NCBI GenBank assembly: GCA_000335715.1
Contig: AMYZ01000011.1
Location: 1-64,000 of the forward strand
Length of the DNA stretch: 64,000 nucleotides
DNA from: a beta proteobacterium L13
Lineage (GTDB): Bacteria; Pseudomonadota; Gammaproteobacteria; Burkholderiales; Chromobacteriaceae
Direction: 5' to 3'
A program made the translations under genes and the position numbers. The notes below the pieces were generated by a model. The model saw only the letters and a program-made list of their open reading frames with translations, was not told where the DNA came from and ran no database searches. Shown in pieces: positions 1-8,086 of the stretch. Position 1 is the stretch's first letter, and every line of letters starts with the position of its first letter.

Positions 1-161
1 CTGAGACCCAGTGCGTAGCGGATGACTTCTTTCTTTACCGGGCCGCTGTGGTTGGCCAGTTTCAGGCCAAGGTTGCGCACGAAGCGCAGCGGGCCGCTGT
101 CGTTGCTGAAGCCGTAACAGAAGGCGTTGCATGCCGTGGCTGGGCTTGTGGCGGATTCTGC
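1..161 (-). pseudogene. 3'-terminal fragment of a UbiH/UbiF/VisC-type ubiquinone hydroxylase
   Basis: The minus-strand frame that follows the stop of the transporter upstream reads through FSNDSGPLRFVRNLGLKL and then KKEVIRYALGL before leaving the window. This resembles the C-terminal tail of FAD-dependent ubiquinone-biosynthesis hydroxylases (pattern FSND..PL...RNLGL). The roughly 330 residues that should come before it, including the FAD-binding Rossmann fold, are absent, because the transporter gene occupies that place. I therefore read it as a broken or displaced gene end. The assignment rests on about 40 residues, and nothing shows that it is translated. Confidence 0.5.
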
Positions 162-1331
162 TTAGTTGCCTAGTGCACTACGGTAACGCGTAGGGTGAAA
201 GCGTAGCGTCATGATCAGCAGCACCAGCACGGTGCCTGCCAGCATTTGCCACGACAGGCTGTAGCTGGCGGTGAGGTCGCGCAGCCAGCCAGCGGCAAAA
301 GGGGCAATGGCTGCTAACAGGTAGCCGATGCCCTGTACAAAAGCGGTCAGGTCGCCAGCAGTTTGTGCATCGTCTGCGTGTTGCAGCGTCAGGATCATGG
401 TGAGCGGGAACAGGCCGCCGATGCCGGCACCCAGCAATGCCACAAAGAACAGGCTGTGCTGGCCCGGTAGCCAGGCCAGGCCTGCCAGGCCGGCAAGGTT
501 GGCCGCAAGGGTAAGCAGCAGCCATGGGCGCAGGTCATGGTAGCGGGCGGCAATAATGGGCAGTAGCAAGCCGGTGGCTACTTCGAAGGCTGTCATGTAG
601 CTGAGCATCAGGCCGGATTGCTGTGCGCTATAGCCCATAAAAACAAAGAACGGTGCCAGCCAGGCCAGCGTGCAGACGTACACGCCAGTGCCAATGCCAA
701 AGTACAGCGCCAGTGACCACGCGCGTGCTTTGCCGAACATGCGGCCGATATGCGATACGCTGCTGGTGGCGTGGCTGACTTCAGCTGGGGCTTTGCTGTG
801 CCAGAGCAGGGCTGCCAGCACGGCGGGAATGGCCCATACCGCCAGTGCCGGGCTCCAGCCCAGCTGGCCAGCCAGCCAGGGGGTGCTGCCGGCGGCCAAA
901 GTGGCACCGCCCATAATGGAGGTAACGTACAAGCCCATCATCAGTGACACGCGGCTACCGCCGTGTTGTTTGATCAGAGCCGGTACCAGCGCTTGCACGA
1001 TGGCAATGCCCAGGCCGGCAATGCCGGCAGAAAGCATCAGCGCGCTGGTGGTTTCGCTCAGGCGCAACAGGCAGGCGGCGGCGATCAGTAGCACGCCGGC
1101 CAGAATGCCGCCCTTGCTGCCCAACCAGCGTTTGAATAGCGGCAGGGCGAAGGCGCACAGGCCGATCATGGCCACGGGCAGGGTGGTCAGCAGGGCAGCG
1201 CCGCCAAAGCTCAGGCCGGTGGCGGCGCGTATCGGCTCCAGCAATGGGCCGGTGCCGGCCAGAATCGGGCGCAAATTGAGCCCGCACAGGATGATCAGTA
1301 GTGTTAACAGGGTACGTGTGTGTGATGGCAT
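162..1331 (-). CDS. MFS transporter, CynX/NimT (cyanate/nitroimidazole) family
   Basis: The 389-residue protein has about twelve hydrophobic segments and the N-terminal signature LCGLNLRPILAGTGPLL that is typical of the CynX/NimT branch of the major facilitator superfamily. Members export or import small organic anions or drugs across the inner membrane; the substrate here is unknown. I chose the ATG at 1331, preceded by GGGGA, over two Met codons slightly upstream. A MarR regulator lies 64 bp upstream on the same strand, separated by an inverted repeat CGTCAGGC/GCCTGACG (1357-1380). The pair is probably one regulator-transporter unit. The 3' end abuts a gene remnant. Confidence 0.85.
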   Translation of the reverse strand: MPSHTRTLLTLLIILCGLNLRPILAGTGPLLEPIRAATGLSFGGAALLTTLPVAMIGLCAFALPLFKRWLGSKGGILAGVLLIAAACLLRLSETTSALMLSAGIAGLGIAIVQALVPALIKQHGGSRVSLMMGLYVTSIMGGATLAAGSTPWLAGQLGWSPALAVWAIPAVLAALLWHSKAPAEVSHATSSVSHIGRMFGKARAWSLALYFGIGTGVYVCTLAWLAPFFVFMGYSAQQSGLMLSYMTAFEVATGLLLPIIAARYHDLRPWLLLTLAANLAGLAGLAWLPGQHSLFFVALLGAGIGGLFPLTMILTLQHADDAQTAGDLTAFVQGIGYLLAAIAPFAAGWLRDLTASYSLSWQMLAGTVLVLLIMTLRFHPTRYRSALGN

Positions 1332-1395
1332 GGTATTCCCCATCGGCAGCACACGGCGTCAGGCCGCGCGCAGCCTGACGGTGTTGAAGGTAGTG

Positions 1396-1884
1396 TCAGG
1401 TGTTTTCCAGCGCGGTCAGCCAGTGTTGCAGCAGTGTGGCCAGGGCTTGCTGGTCGCTTGCAGGCAGATGGGCTAGCAGGTCGAGCTGGGCGTCGGTGTG
1501 CGGTATCAGGGCCTGGTTGACCTTGGCCAGGCCGCTGGTGGACAGGCGTATCATCACGCCGCGGCGGTCGGCGTCATCCGGCAGGCGTTCTACCAGGCCG
1601 GCGTTTTCCAGTTTGTCGATGCGCTTGCTGATGCCGCCGCTGGTCAGCAGCAGTGATTGCGATAGCTGCGACGGGCTCAGGGTGTAAGGCTCGCCCTGGC
1701 GGCGCAGGGTAAGTAGTACGTCAAACTCGCCGTACTTCAGCTGATGCTGCGCCAATACGGCATCGCGTACTTGTTCGAAGTAGCCCATCAGGCGCGCAAT
1801 GCGCCCCAGCACCGCCAGCGGGGTGGTGTCCAGGCTGGGTTGGCTGTGTTGCCACTCGGCAATAATGCGGTCGATCTGGTCCAT
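1396..1884 (-). CDS. MarR-family transcriptional regulator
   Basis: This is a 162-residue winged-helix regulator. The central region runs KYGEFDVLLTLRRQG, then LSQSLLLTSGGISKRIDKLE (recognition helix), then the wing DRRGVMIRLS, as in MarR/EmrR proteins. The reading frame stays open upstream to 1962, but the ATG at 1884 (MDQIDRIIAEW) is the likely start, because the extra segment overlaps a tandem palindromic operator (1904-1932). That operator suggests autorepression and control of the transporter gene that follows. The ligand is unknown. Confidence 0.88.
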   Translation of the reverse strand: MDQIDRIIAEWQHSQPSLDTTPLAVLGRIARLMGYFEQVRDAVLAQHQLKYGEFDVLLTLRRQGEPYTLSPSQLSQSLLLTSGGISKRIDKLENAGLVERLPDDADRRGVMIRLSTSGLAKVNQALIPHTDAQLDLLAHLPASDQQALATLLQHWLTALENT

Positions 1885-1903
1885 GGAGCGTAGTGTAGAC
1901 AAA

Positions 1904-1932
1904 ACTTCCCCGGAAGTCACTTCCTTGGAAGT
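1904..1932. promoter_or_regulatory. Tandem palindromic operator, probably bound by the adjacent MarR regulator
   Basis: Two copies of ACTTCC-N2-GGAAGT lie at 1904-1917 and 1919-1932. Their centres are 15 bp apart and the arms are perfect 6-bp inverted repeats. They lie just upstream of the preferred marR start. MarR dimers typically bind such 14-20 bp palindromes that overlap their own promoter. Binding by this particular protein is an inference. Confidence 0.6.
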
Positions 1933-2067
1933 TAAAATTGGCGTGGCTATCTGGCCATTCATCCCGCCCGGTTACCGTTTGTCGAGGTATTCCACCGCTG
2001 GTCGCACGGCGGCACGGGCGGCCACTGCACGGTTTAGTCTGCTGGCATTGATCGAGAGGAGTGAATC

Positions 2068-2763
2068 ATGTCAGCCATCGAAGTGATTGATCTTAGCCGC
2101 CATTACCGCTTGGGTAGCGTGGATGTGCCGGCGCTGCGTGGCGTGAGCCTGAGTATTGCGGCCAACGCCTTTACCGTACTCAGCGGCCCGTCGGGCAGCG
2201 GCAAGTCCACCTTGCTGAATCTGTTGGGCGGGCTGGACCGCCCCGACAGCGGCCATGTCGTCGTGGCCGGCCAGCGCCTGGATACGCTGGACGATAACCA
2301 CCTCAGCGATTTTCGCGCCCGCCATATCGGCTTTGTGTTCCAGCACTTCAACCTGCTGCCGGTGCTGACCGCACGCGAAAACGTGGAATACCCGCTGCTG
2401 CTGGCCGGTGTGGCCGCCGTCGAGCGCCGCCGCCGCGCTGCCGAGCTGCTGGACGCGGTAGGCCTGGCCGACCGTGCGGCCAACCTGCCGGGCCAGCTGT
2501 CCGGCGGCCAGCGCCAGCGGGTGGCCATTGCCCGCGCGCTGGCCTTGCGCCCGGCCCTGGTGCTGGCCGACGAGCCCACCGCCAACCTGGACAGCCACAC
2601 CGGCGCCGCCATCATCGCGCTGATGCGCGACATGCAGCGCCAGTACCAGACCTGCTTTGTGTTCTCGTCGCACGACGCCCAGCTGTTGGCGGCCGCCGAC
2701 CACGCCGTGCTGCTGCGCGACGGCCAGCTACAGGCGCCCGCCGCCGTGAAGGAGGCCGCATGA
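2068..2763 (+). CDS. ABC transporter ATP-binding protein, MacB/LolD type
   Basis: This 231-residue nucleotide-binding subunit has every motif in order: Walker A GPSGSGKST (near residue 40), Q-loop FVFQHFNLLPVLTARENV, signature LSGGQRQRVAIARAL, Walker B LVLADEPTANLD and H-loop FSSHD. FNLLPVLTARENV is typical of the LolD/MacB/FtsE branch, which works with FtsX-type permeases by mechanotransmission instead of classical import. The start at 2068 is preceded by GAGAGGAG. The stop overlaps the permease start by 4 nt (ATGA), so the two are translationally coupled. It heads a six-gene operon that extends to 7881. Confidence 0.93.
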   Translation: MSAIEVIDLSRHYRLGSVDVPALRGVSLSIAANAFTVLSGPSGSGKSTLLNLLGGLDRPDSGHVVVAGQRLDTLDDNHLSDFRARHIGFVFQHFNLLPVLTARENVEYPLLLAGVAAVERRRRAAELLDAVGLADRAANLPGQLSGGQRQRVAIARALALRPALVLADEPTANLDSHTGAAIIALMRDMQRQYQTCFVFSSHDAQLLAAADHAVLLRDGQLQAPAAVKEAA

Positions 2764-4136
2764 ACACGCTACAGTTGGCCGCACGCAACCTGGTGCGCAA
2801 CCGCCGCCGCACGCTCACCACCTTGCTGGCGATGATCGTCGGCGTGGTGGCGGTGCTGATCTTTGGCGGCTACGACCGCAACATCCGCCTGGGCCTGGAG
2901 ACCGACTTTGTGCGCGGTAGCGGGCATTTGCAGATCCAGCATCGCGATTACTTTCTGTTCGGCAGCGGCAACCCGGCTGCCTACGGCATACGTGACTACG
3001 CGCAGCTGATGCAAAAACTGCAGGCCGACCCACAACTGGCGCCGCTGCTGCAAGTGGTGACCCCGGTGCTGGACCTGGGCGGCATAGCCGGCAACTTTGC
3101 CTCTGGCGTGTCGCGCACCGTGTACGGCCGTGGCGTGGACGTGGCCGGGCAAAACCGCCTGAAACAGTGGAACGACTACCGCATGGTGGGCCTGCCGCAG
3201 CGCAGCGTGGCGCTGACCGGCACCGCACCCAACGCCGCGGTGGTGGGCACCGGCGTGGCGCGTGTGCTGCAGCTGTGCGGCCCCTTGCAGGTGAAGGATT
3301 GCCCGCAGCCGCTGCCCGTGCGTGAGCAGGGCAGTACCATGCCGGCCGACCTGGCGGCCTTGCCGGTGGCAAGCCCTGCGGCCAACGTTGGCCGCGTGCA
3401 GATCGAGCTGCTGGCGGCGCGTGCCAGTGGCGCGCCCAATGTGGCCAGCCTGCAGGTGGTGAAGGCCGAACAGCAGGGCGTGAAGGCGCTGGACGACATC
3501 AGCGTGCAGCTGCACCTGACGCAGGCGCAGCAACTGGTGTACGGCCAGGGCGCGCCGCAGGTCAGTGCCATCGTGCTGCAGCTGCGTCACAGCCGCGACA
3601 TGTCGGCGGCGCGTGCCCGGCTGGCGCAGCTGCTGCAAGGCGGCAGCCAGCCGCTGGTGGTGCAGGACTTTGCCACCCTCAACCCGCAGTACGGCCAGAT
3701 CACCGGCATGTTTGCCGCCATCCTCGGCTTTGTGGCGGTGCTGATCGGCGCCATCGTGCTGTTTACCGTGGGCAACACCATGAGCATGGCGGTGGTGGAG
3801 CGCACGGTGGAAATTGGCACCCTGCGCGCACTGGGGCTGCGCCAGGCCGGCATCCGCCGCCTGTTTGTCAGCGAGGGCTTGCTGCTGGGGGTGAGCGGCG
3901 CACTGCTGGGCAGCCTGCTGGCACTGGGCCTGGCCTGGCTGATCAACCATAGCGGCCTCACCTGGCTGCCGCCGGGCAATAGCGAACGCATCCCGCTGCT
4001 GGTGCGCGTAGCCGGCGAGTACGGCATGCTGCTGGCCACCGCCGTGGGCCTGATCGTGTTGTCGGTGTTGTCGGCCTGGTGGCCGGCCCGCCGCGCCGCC
4101 CGTCTGGATATCGTGGAGGCCCTGCGTCATGCGTAA
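2760..4136 (+). CDS. FtsX-family ABC transporter permease (MacB/LolC-E type)
   Basis: The 458-residue permease has one N-terminal membrane helix (about residues 20-40), a large periplasmic domain of roughly 270 residues, and three C-terminal helices beginning near residue 320. This is the MacB/LolCE topology. The C-terminal part includes MSMAVVERTVEIGTLRALG, the conserved FtsX coupling region. It pairs with the ATPase upstream and overlaps the next gene by 8 nt. A LolA-like carrier follows directly, so extraction of a lipid or lipoprotein from the inner membrane is a plausible role, but the substrate is not shown. An 18-bp perfect palindrome, GCGGCCAACGTTGGCCGC, lies inside the gene at 3378-3395. 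Confidence 0.9.
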   Translation: MNTLQLAARNLVRNRRRTLTTLLAMIVGVVAVLIFGGYDRNIRLGLETDFVRGSGHLQIQHRDYFLFGSGNPAAYGIRDYAQLMQKLQADPQLAPLLQVVTPVLDLGGIAGNFASGVSRTVYGRGVDVAGQNRLKQWNDYRMVGLPQRSVALTGTAPNAAVVGTGVARVLQLCGPLQVKDCPQPLPVREQGSTMPADLAALPVASPAANVGRVQIELLAARASGAPNVASLQVVKAEQQGVKALDDISVQLHLTQAQQLVYGQGAPQVSAIVLQLRHSRDMSAARARLAQLLQGGSQPLVVQDFATLNPQYGQITGMFAAILGFVAVLIGAIVLFTVGNTMSMAVVERTVEIGTLRALGLRQAGIRRLFVSEGLLLGVSGALLGSLLALGLAWLINHSGLTWLPPGNSERIPLLVRVAGEYGMLLATAVGLIVLSVLSAWWPARRAARLDIVEALRHA

Positions 4137-4890
4137 CATCCTGTTTACCCTGCTGTTGGCCGCAGGGCTGGCCCAGGCCGCGCCGGACGCGCAGCAACTG
4201 CTGGCCGCCAGCGACGCCATCCGCAACCCCGGGCAGTCGTTTTCGCTGGACAACACGCTGATCGAGTACCGCAATGGCCGCGAACAAGGCCAGACCCAGC
4301 TGCAGATCTACGCCCGGCCGGCCAGCGACAGCGGCCAGTACCGTAACCTGATCCGCTTTCTGGCCCCGCTGCGCGATGCCGGCAAACTGATGCTGAAAAA
4401 CGGCAACGAGCTGTGGTTCTACGACCCGGCCAGCAAGGCCAGCGTGCGCATCTCGCCGCAGCAGCGCCTGCTGGGGCAGGCCGCCAACGGCGACGTGATG
4501 ACGGTCAACCTGGCGCGCGACTACCGCGCCCGGCTGGACGGCGAAGAAGCCATCCAGGACGGCGAGCGCCAGACCCGTGCCTGCTACCGGCTGGCGCTGC
4601 AGGCCAGCCACGACGACGTGACCTACCCGCGTATCACGCTGTGGGTGGACGCGGCCAACAGCCGGCCGATCAAAGGCCAGTTCTACAGCGACAGCGGCCG
4701 CCTGCTGAAAACCGCGTTCTACCGCCGCTACCAGCTGCAGTTGGGCGTGCAGCGCCCGTCGGAGACGGTGATCATCGACGGCCTGGACCCCAGCTGGATT
4801 ACCGTGATGCGCATCGGCAACCTGGTGGCGCGCGACATCCCCGAAACCTGGCTGCAGCGCGACTATCTGCCGCGCTTCCGCGCGGAGTAG
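4129..4890 (+). CDS. Outer-membrane lipoprotein-sorting protein, LolA-like
   Basis: The 253-residue protein begins with a signal peptide (MRNILFTLLLAAGLAQA) and is exported to the periplasm. The region KNGNELWFYDPASKASVRI followed by short beta-strands fits the LolA-like fold (a half-barrel with a hydrophobic cavity) annotated as outer membrane lipoprotein-sorting protein. Such proteins accompany FtsX/MacB-type ABC pairs and are thought to carry a lipid-modified cargo across the periplasm. The start at 4129 lies inside the end of the permease gene behind GGAGG. It is a specialised paralog and not the housekeeping LolA, judging by its context and length. Confidence 0.8.
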   Translation: MRNILFTLLLAAGLAQAAPDAQQLLAASDAIRNPGQSFSLDNTLIEYRNGREQGQTQLQIYARPASDSGQYRNLIRFLAPLRDAGKLMLKNGNELWFYDPASKASVRISPQQRLLGQAANGDVMTVNLARDYRARLDGEEAIQDGERQTRACYRLALQASHDDVTYPRITLWVDAANSRPIKGQFYSDSGRLLKTAFYRRYQLQLGVQRPSETVIIDGLDPSWITVMRIGNLVARDIPETWLQRDYLPRFRAE

Positions 4891-4893
4891 GCG

Positions 4894-6087
4894 ATGCCAT
4901 GCTATGCATCTTTATTGCTGGTGATCGTGCCGTTGGCCGCGCTGGCCGATGGCAGCCTGGCCGAACTGGACGTGCTGACGCTGGCCGATGCCGCCGTCAG
5001 CCAGCCGCAGGCCGACAGCCCGCTGCACGGCCAGTTGCAGCTGTCGCGCTGGCAGGGCAGTCAGTGGCAGGGTTTTGCCAGCGTGCGGCTGGACAGCGTG
5101 CTGCAGCCCGGCTGGCGCGCGGTGCTGGCCGACCGGCTCGATTTCCGGCCGCAGGCCGGTGGGCCGGCACAGGTGAACTCGCTGCAGGAGGCCTATCTTA
5201 GCTGGCAGCCGTCGCCCGAGCAGGCGCTGGACGTTGGCCGCATCAACCCGCGTGGCGGCGTGGCGCTGGGTTTCAACCCGCTGGACGTGTGGCGCGACAG
5301 CGGCCTGCGCACCGCCGCCAGCGCCGACCCGGCCAGCGCCCGCGACAACCGGCTGGGGGTGGTGATGCTGCGCGCCCAGCAGCTGTACGACAGCGGCAGT
5401 GTCGGCGTGCTGCTGGCACCGACGCTGGCCAGCGCGGCCAACCCGGCGCCGTGGTCGCCGGACTGGGGCAGCAGCAACCGCCGCGAGCGCTGGCAGCTGC
5501 AAGCTAGCGTGGCCGGCAGCGGCAGCCTGCGCACACAGTGGCTGCTGGCCGGCGGCGCGGGCGAGGCGCTGCAGCCCGGCGTGGCGGCTAGCCTGCTGCT
5601 GGGCGACGCTACCACCGTGTACGGCGAAGCCAGCACCAGCCGGCGCCACGACCTGGCTGGTGGCGGCGCGCGCCGCTGGCGGGCGCTGGGCGTGCTGGGG
5701 CTGGGCTATACCGCCGCTACGCGGCTGACGCTGCACGCCGAGTGGCACTACAACGGCCAGGCCTTGGCCGCGGCCGACTGGGCGGCACTACAGGGTGCCG
5801 CTTATGGCCGCTACCGGCAGGCAGCACAGCAGGTAGCGCTGGCGCCCACGCGGCAGCAGTGGTTTTTGCATGCAGATTGGCAGGATTTTCTGCGCCCGGG
5901 GCTGGTGGCCACCGCCATGCTGCGGCATGATCGCATTGATGACAGCCGGTTTTTTAGCGCTGGCTTGCGCTGGCAGGGCGACCGGCTGGCGCTGGGTGTC
6001 AACGCCGAGCGCGGCCTGGGCCGGCCAGGTAGCCACTACGGCGGCCAGGCCTTGCGCTGGCAGCTTTTCAGCAACTTCTACTATTGA
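4894..6087 (+). CDS. Predicted outer-membrane beta-barrel protein, last structural gene of the transport operon
   Basis: The 397-residue protein has a short signal sequence (LLLVIVPLAALADG). After that come alternating amphipathic strands rich in aromatic and Gly residues, with a terminal aromatic motif (FSNFYY) expected of BAM-folded barrels. The stretch VDVGRI-like/PRGGVALGFNPLDVWR recurs in proteins of such operons. It starts 3 nt after the LolA-like gene. With an inner-membrane ABC pair and a periplasmic carrier encoded directly upstream, it may be the outer-membrane acceptor or exit of the same pathway. I do not recognise a named family, and the role is inferred. Confidence 0.65.
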   Translation: MPCYASLLLVIVPLAALADGSLAELDVLTLADAAVSQPQADSPLHGQLQLSRWQGSQWQGFASVRLDSVLQPGWRAVLADRLDFRPQAGGPAQVNSLQEAYLSWQPSPEQALDVGRINPRGGVALGFNPLDVWRDSGLRTAASADPASARDNRLGVVMLRAQQLYDSGSVGVLLAPTLASAANPAPWSPDWGSSNRRERWQLQASVAGSGSLRTQWLLAGGAGEALQPGVAASLLLGDATTVYGEASTSRRHDLAGGGARRWRALGVLGLGYTAATRLTLHAEWHYNGQALAAADWAALQGAAYGRYRQAAQQVALAPTRQQWFLHADWQDFLRPGLVATAMLRHDRIDDSRFFSAGLRWQGDRLALGVNAERGLGRPGSHYGGQALRWQLFSNFYY

Positions 6088-6097
6088 GAGCCTGGCG

Positions 6098-7153
6098 ATG
6101 AGCCGACCCCATGTGCGCGTGGACTTGCGCCGCGAGCTGCCCTTCCTGTTGCTGGTGAACGCGGTGATCGCCACGCTGGTTACCCTGTTGGCCGAAGGCG
6201 AGCATTTTGGCTTCAACCTGCTGGTATCCAACTGCATCGGCTTTCTGATGTGGGGTAGCACCTCGCTGCTGTGCTACGCGCTGAAAGTGGAGCGGGTGGC
6301 GTTCTGGCACGTATTGGCCTGCATGCCGCTGGCGGTGGTGCTGGGCTTTACGCTGGCCAGCAGCCTGTGGCCCGGCGTGGTGCCAGAGCGCATCGCCGGC
6401 AGCGCCGACCTGGCGCTGCAGCTGCGCAAGTTTGCCATGATGGCGCTGGTCACCATCTCGGCCGCCAGCCTGTTTTATTACCGCTACAACCACCAGCGCA
6501 ACCTGACGCTGCTGGCCGACGCTGGCCGCCGCCAGGCCGAGCTGCAGCAGGCCGAAACCGCCGCCCGGCTGGCGCTGCTGCAGGCGCAGATCGAGCCGCA
6601 CTTCCTGTTCAACACACTGGCCACGCTGCGCAGCCTGATCGGCAGCGACCCGGCGCGGGCGACGCAGGCGCTGGACCTGCTCAACGACTACCTGCGCGCC
6701 AGCCTTAGCCGCACCCGCCGCAGCCAGGTGACGTTGGCCGACGAGCTGGCGCTGGTGACACCATTGCTGGCACTGGCACAGCTGCGCATGGGCGAGGCGC
6801 GGCTGCAGTACCGCGTAGAGGTGGCGGAGCGCTGGCTGGATCAGCCCTTGCCGCCGCTCTTACTCCAGCCCCTGGTAGAAAACGCGCTGCAGCACGGGCT
6901 GGAGCCGGCAGTGGCGGGCGGTAGCCTGCTGATCGAAGCCATCGAGCAGCCCGGCCGGCTGTGCCTGCGCGTCAGCGACAGCGGGCTGGGGCTGGCGGGC
7001 AGCCATGGCAGCGGCAGCGGGGTAGGGCTGGCCAATGTGCGCCAGCGTCTGCATGCGTTGTATGGCGAGCGCGCCGCCTTGTCACTGTATGCACGGCAGC
7101 CGCACGGCGTGGTAGCCGAGCTGAGCCTGCCGCTGGAGGAGCCCCAAGCATGA
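6098..7153 (+). CDS. Sensor histidine kinase, LytS/AlgZ (HisKA_7TM-less) family
   Basis: The 351-residue kinase has four predicted membrane helices in residues 10-145. The LytS-type phosphoacceptor region follows, with LQAQIEPHFLFNTLATLRSL (His of EPHFLFN). The ATPase domain carries an N-box LVENALQHGLEP and a G-box VSDSGLGLAG. The ATG at 6098 lies 10 nt after the beta-barrel gene. There is no large periplasmic sensor domain, so it probably senses a membrane or transporter state. It overlaps the response-regulator gene by 4 nt. Its place at the end of the transport operon suggests that the system reports on, or regulates, its own transport activity. Confidence 0.9.
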   Translation: MSRPHVRVDLRRELPFLLLVNAVIATLVTLLAEGEHFGFNLLVSNCIGFLMWGSTSLLCYALKVERVAFWHVLACMPLAVVLGFTLASSLWPGVVPERIAGSADLALQLRKFAMMALVTISAASLFYYRYNHQRNLTLLADAGRRQAELQQAETAARLALLQAQIEPHFLFNTLATLRSLIGSDPARATQALDLLNDYLRASLSRTRRSQVTLADELALVTPLLALAQLRMGEARLQYRVEVAERWLDQPLPPLLLQPLVENALQHGLEPAVAGGSLLIEAIEQPGRLCLRVSDSGLGLAGSHGSGSGVGLANVRQRLHALYGERAALSLYARQPHGVVAELSLPLEEPQA

Positions 7154-7881
7154 CCCGCATCCTGATCGCCGACGACGAAGCGCTGCAGGCCGCCAGCCTG
7201 GCGCAGCGCCTGCAAGCCTTATGGCCCGACATCACGCTGTTGCCGCTGGTGCATAACGGTATCGACGCCGTGGCGGCGCTGGCGCGCGAGCAGCCCGACA
7301 TTGCCTTTCTGGATATCCGCATGCCGGGGCTCACCGGCCTGCAGGTGGCCGCGGCGGCAGCGCGCAGCCGCGTGGTGTTTGTCACCGCCTACGACGAGTA
7401 CGCGCTGGCCGCTTTTGATGCCAGTGCCGTCGACTACCTGCTCAAGCCGGTCAGCGACGCGCGCCTGGCGCAGTGCGTGACCCGGCTGCAGCGCGACACC
7501 CGCCCGGCGCCCGACCTGGCCGCGGTGCTGGCACAGTTGGCCGCACCGGCCGCCCGGCCATGGCTGCAATGGCTGCACGCCGGCCTGGGCGATACCACGC
7601 GGCTGATTGCTGTGGACGAGGTGCTGTATTTCCAGGCCAGCGATAAATACACCGAGATCGTCACCGCGCACGAGCGCCACCTGATCCGGCTGCCGCTGAA
7701 AGAGCTGCTGGCGCAATTGGACCCGCAGCGCTTCGCGCAGATCCACCGCAGCTATATCGTGAGCCTGCCACAGGTTGGCCGCATCGAGCGCGACCTGCTG
7801 GGCCGCCAGCAGGTGATCCTGAAAGACGGCCACAGCCTGCCCTTGTCGCGCAGCCACGCGGCGCAGTTCCGGCAAATGTAA
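7150..7881 (+). CDS. LytTR-family response regulator
   Basis: The 243-residue protein has an N-terminal receiver domain (acidic DDE near residue 9, phospho-acceptor Asp in AFLDIRMPG, Lys in DYLLKPV). The C-terminal LytTR DNA-binding domain carries VLYFQASDKYTEIVT and the FAQIHRSYIV motif typical of AlgR/LytR. The start overlaps the kinase stop (ATGA). A strong intrinsic terminator follows at 7923-7951 and closes the operon. LytTR regulators bind short direct repeats upstream of their targets; I did not identify a convincing pair upstream of 2068. Confidence 0.92.
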   Translation: MTRILIADDEALQAASLAQRLQALWPDITLLPLVHNGIDAVAALAREQPDIAFLDIRMPGLTGLQVAAAAARSRVVFVTAYDEYALAAFDASAVDYLLKPVSDARLAQCVTRLQRDTRPAPDLAAVLAQLAAPAARPWLQWLHAGLGDTTRLIAVDEVLYFQASDKYTEIVTAHERHLIRLPLKELLAQLDPQRFAQIHRSYIVSLPQVGRIERDLLGRQQVILKDGHSLPLSRSHAAQFRQM

Positions 7882-7922
7882 TACCGTTTTCTTGCCTGTC
7901 AGAGGGTGATGCTTGCCCATCA

Positions 7923-7951
7923 AACAGCCCGGCATTTTGCCGGGCTGTTTT
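7923..7951 (+). terminator. Rho-independent terminator of the ABC/LytSR operon
   Basis: A 12-bp perfect stem AACAGCCCGGCA/TGCCGGGCTGTT with a 3-nt loop ends in a short T-run, 41 nt after the response-regulator stop. Confidence 0.85.
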
Positions 7952-8086
7952 GCTGTTGCCCAGCTGGGGCCTGTGGGGAACCGCTTATCGCACACTATGG
8001 TCATTGATCGCATTGCATTTTTTATGTAAGCATCTTTCTATAGAGTTGATACGGAAATCCACACCGCCCGATGGGCAGGAGCAAGC

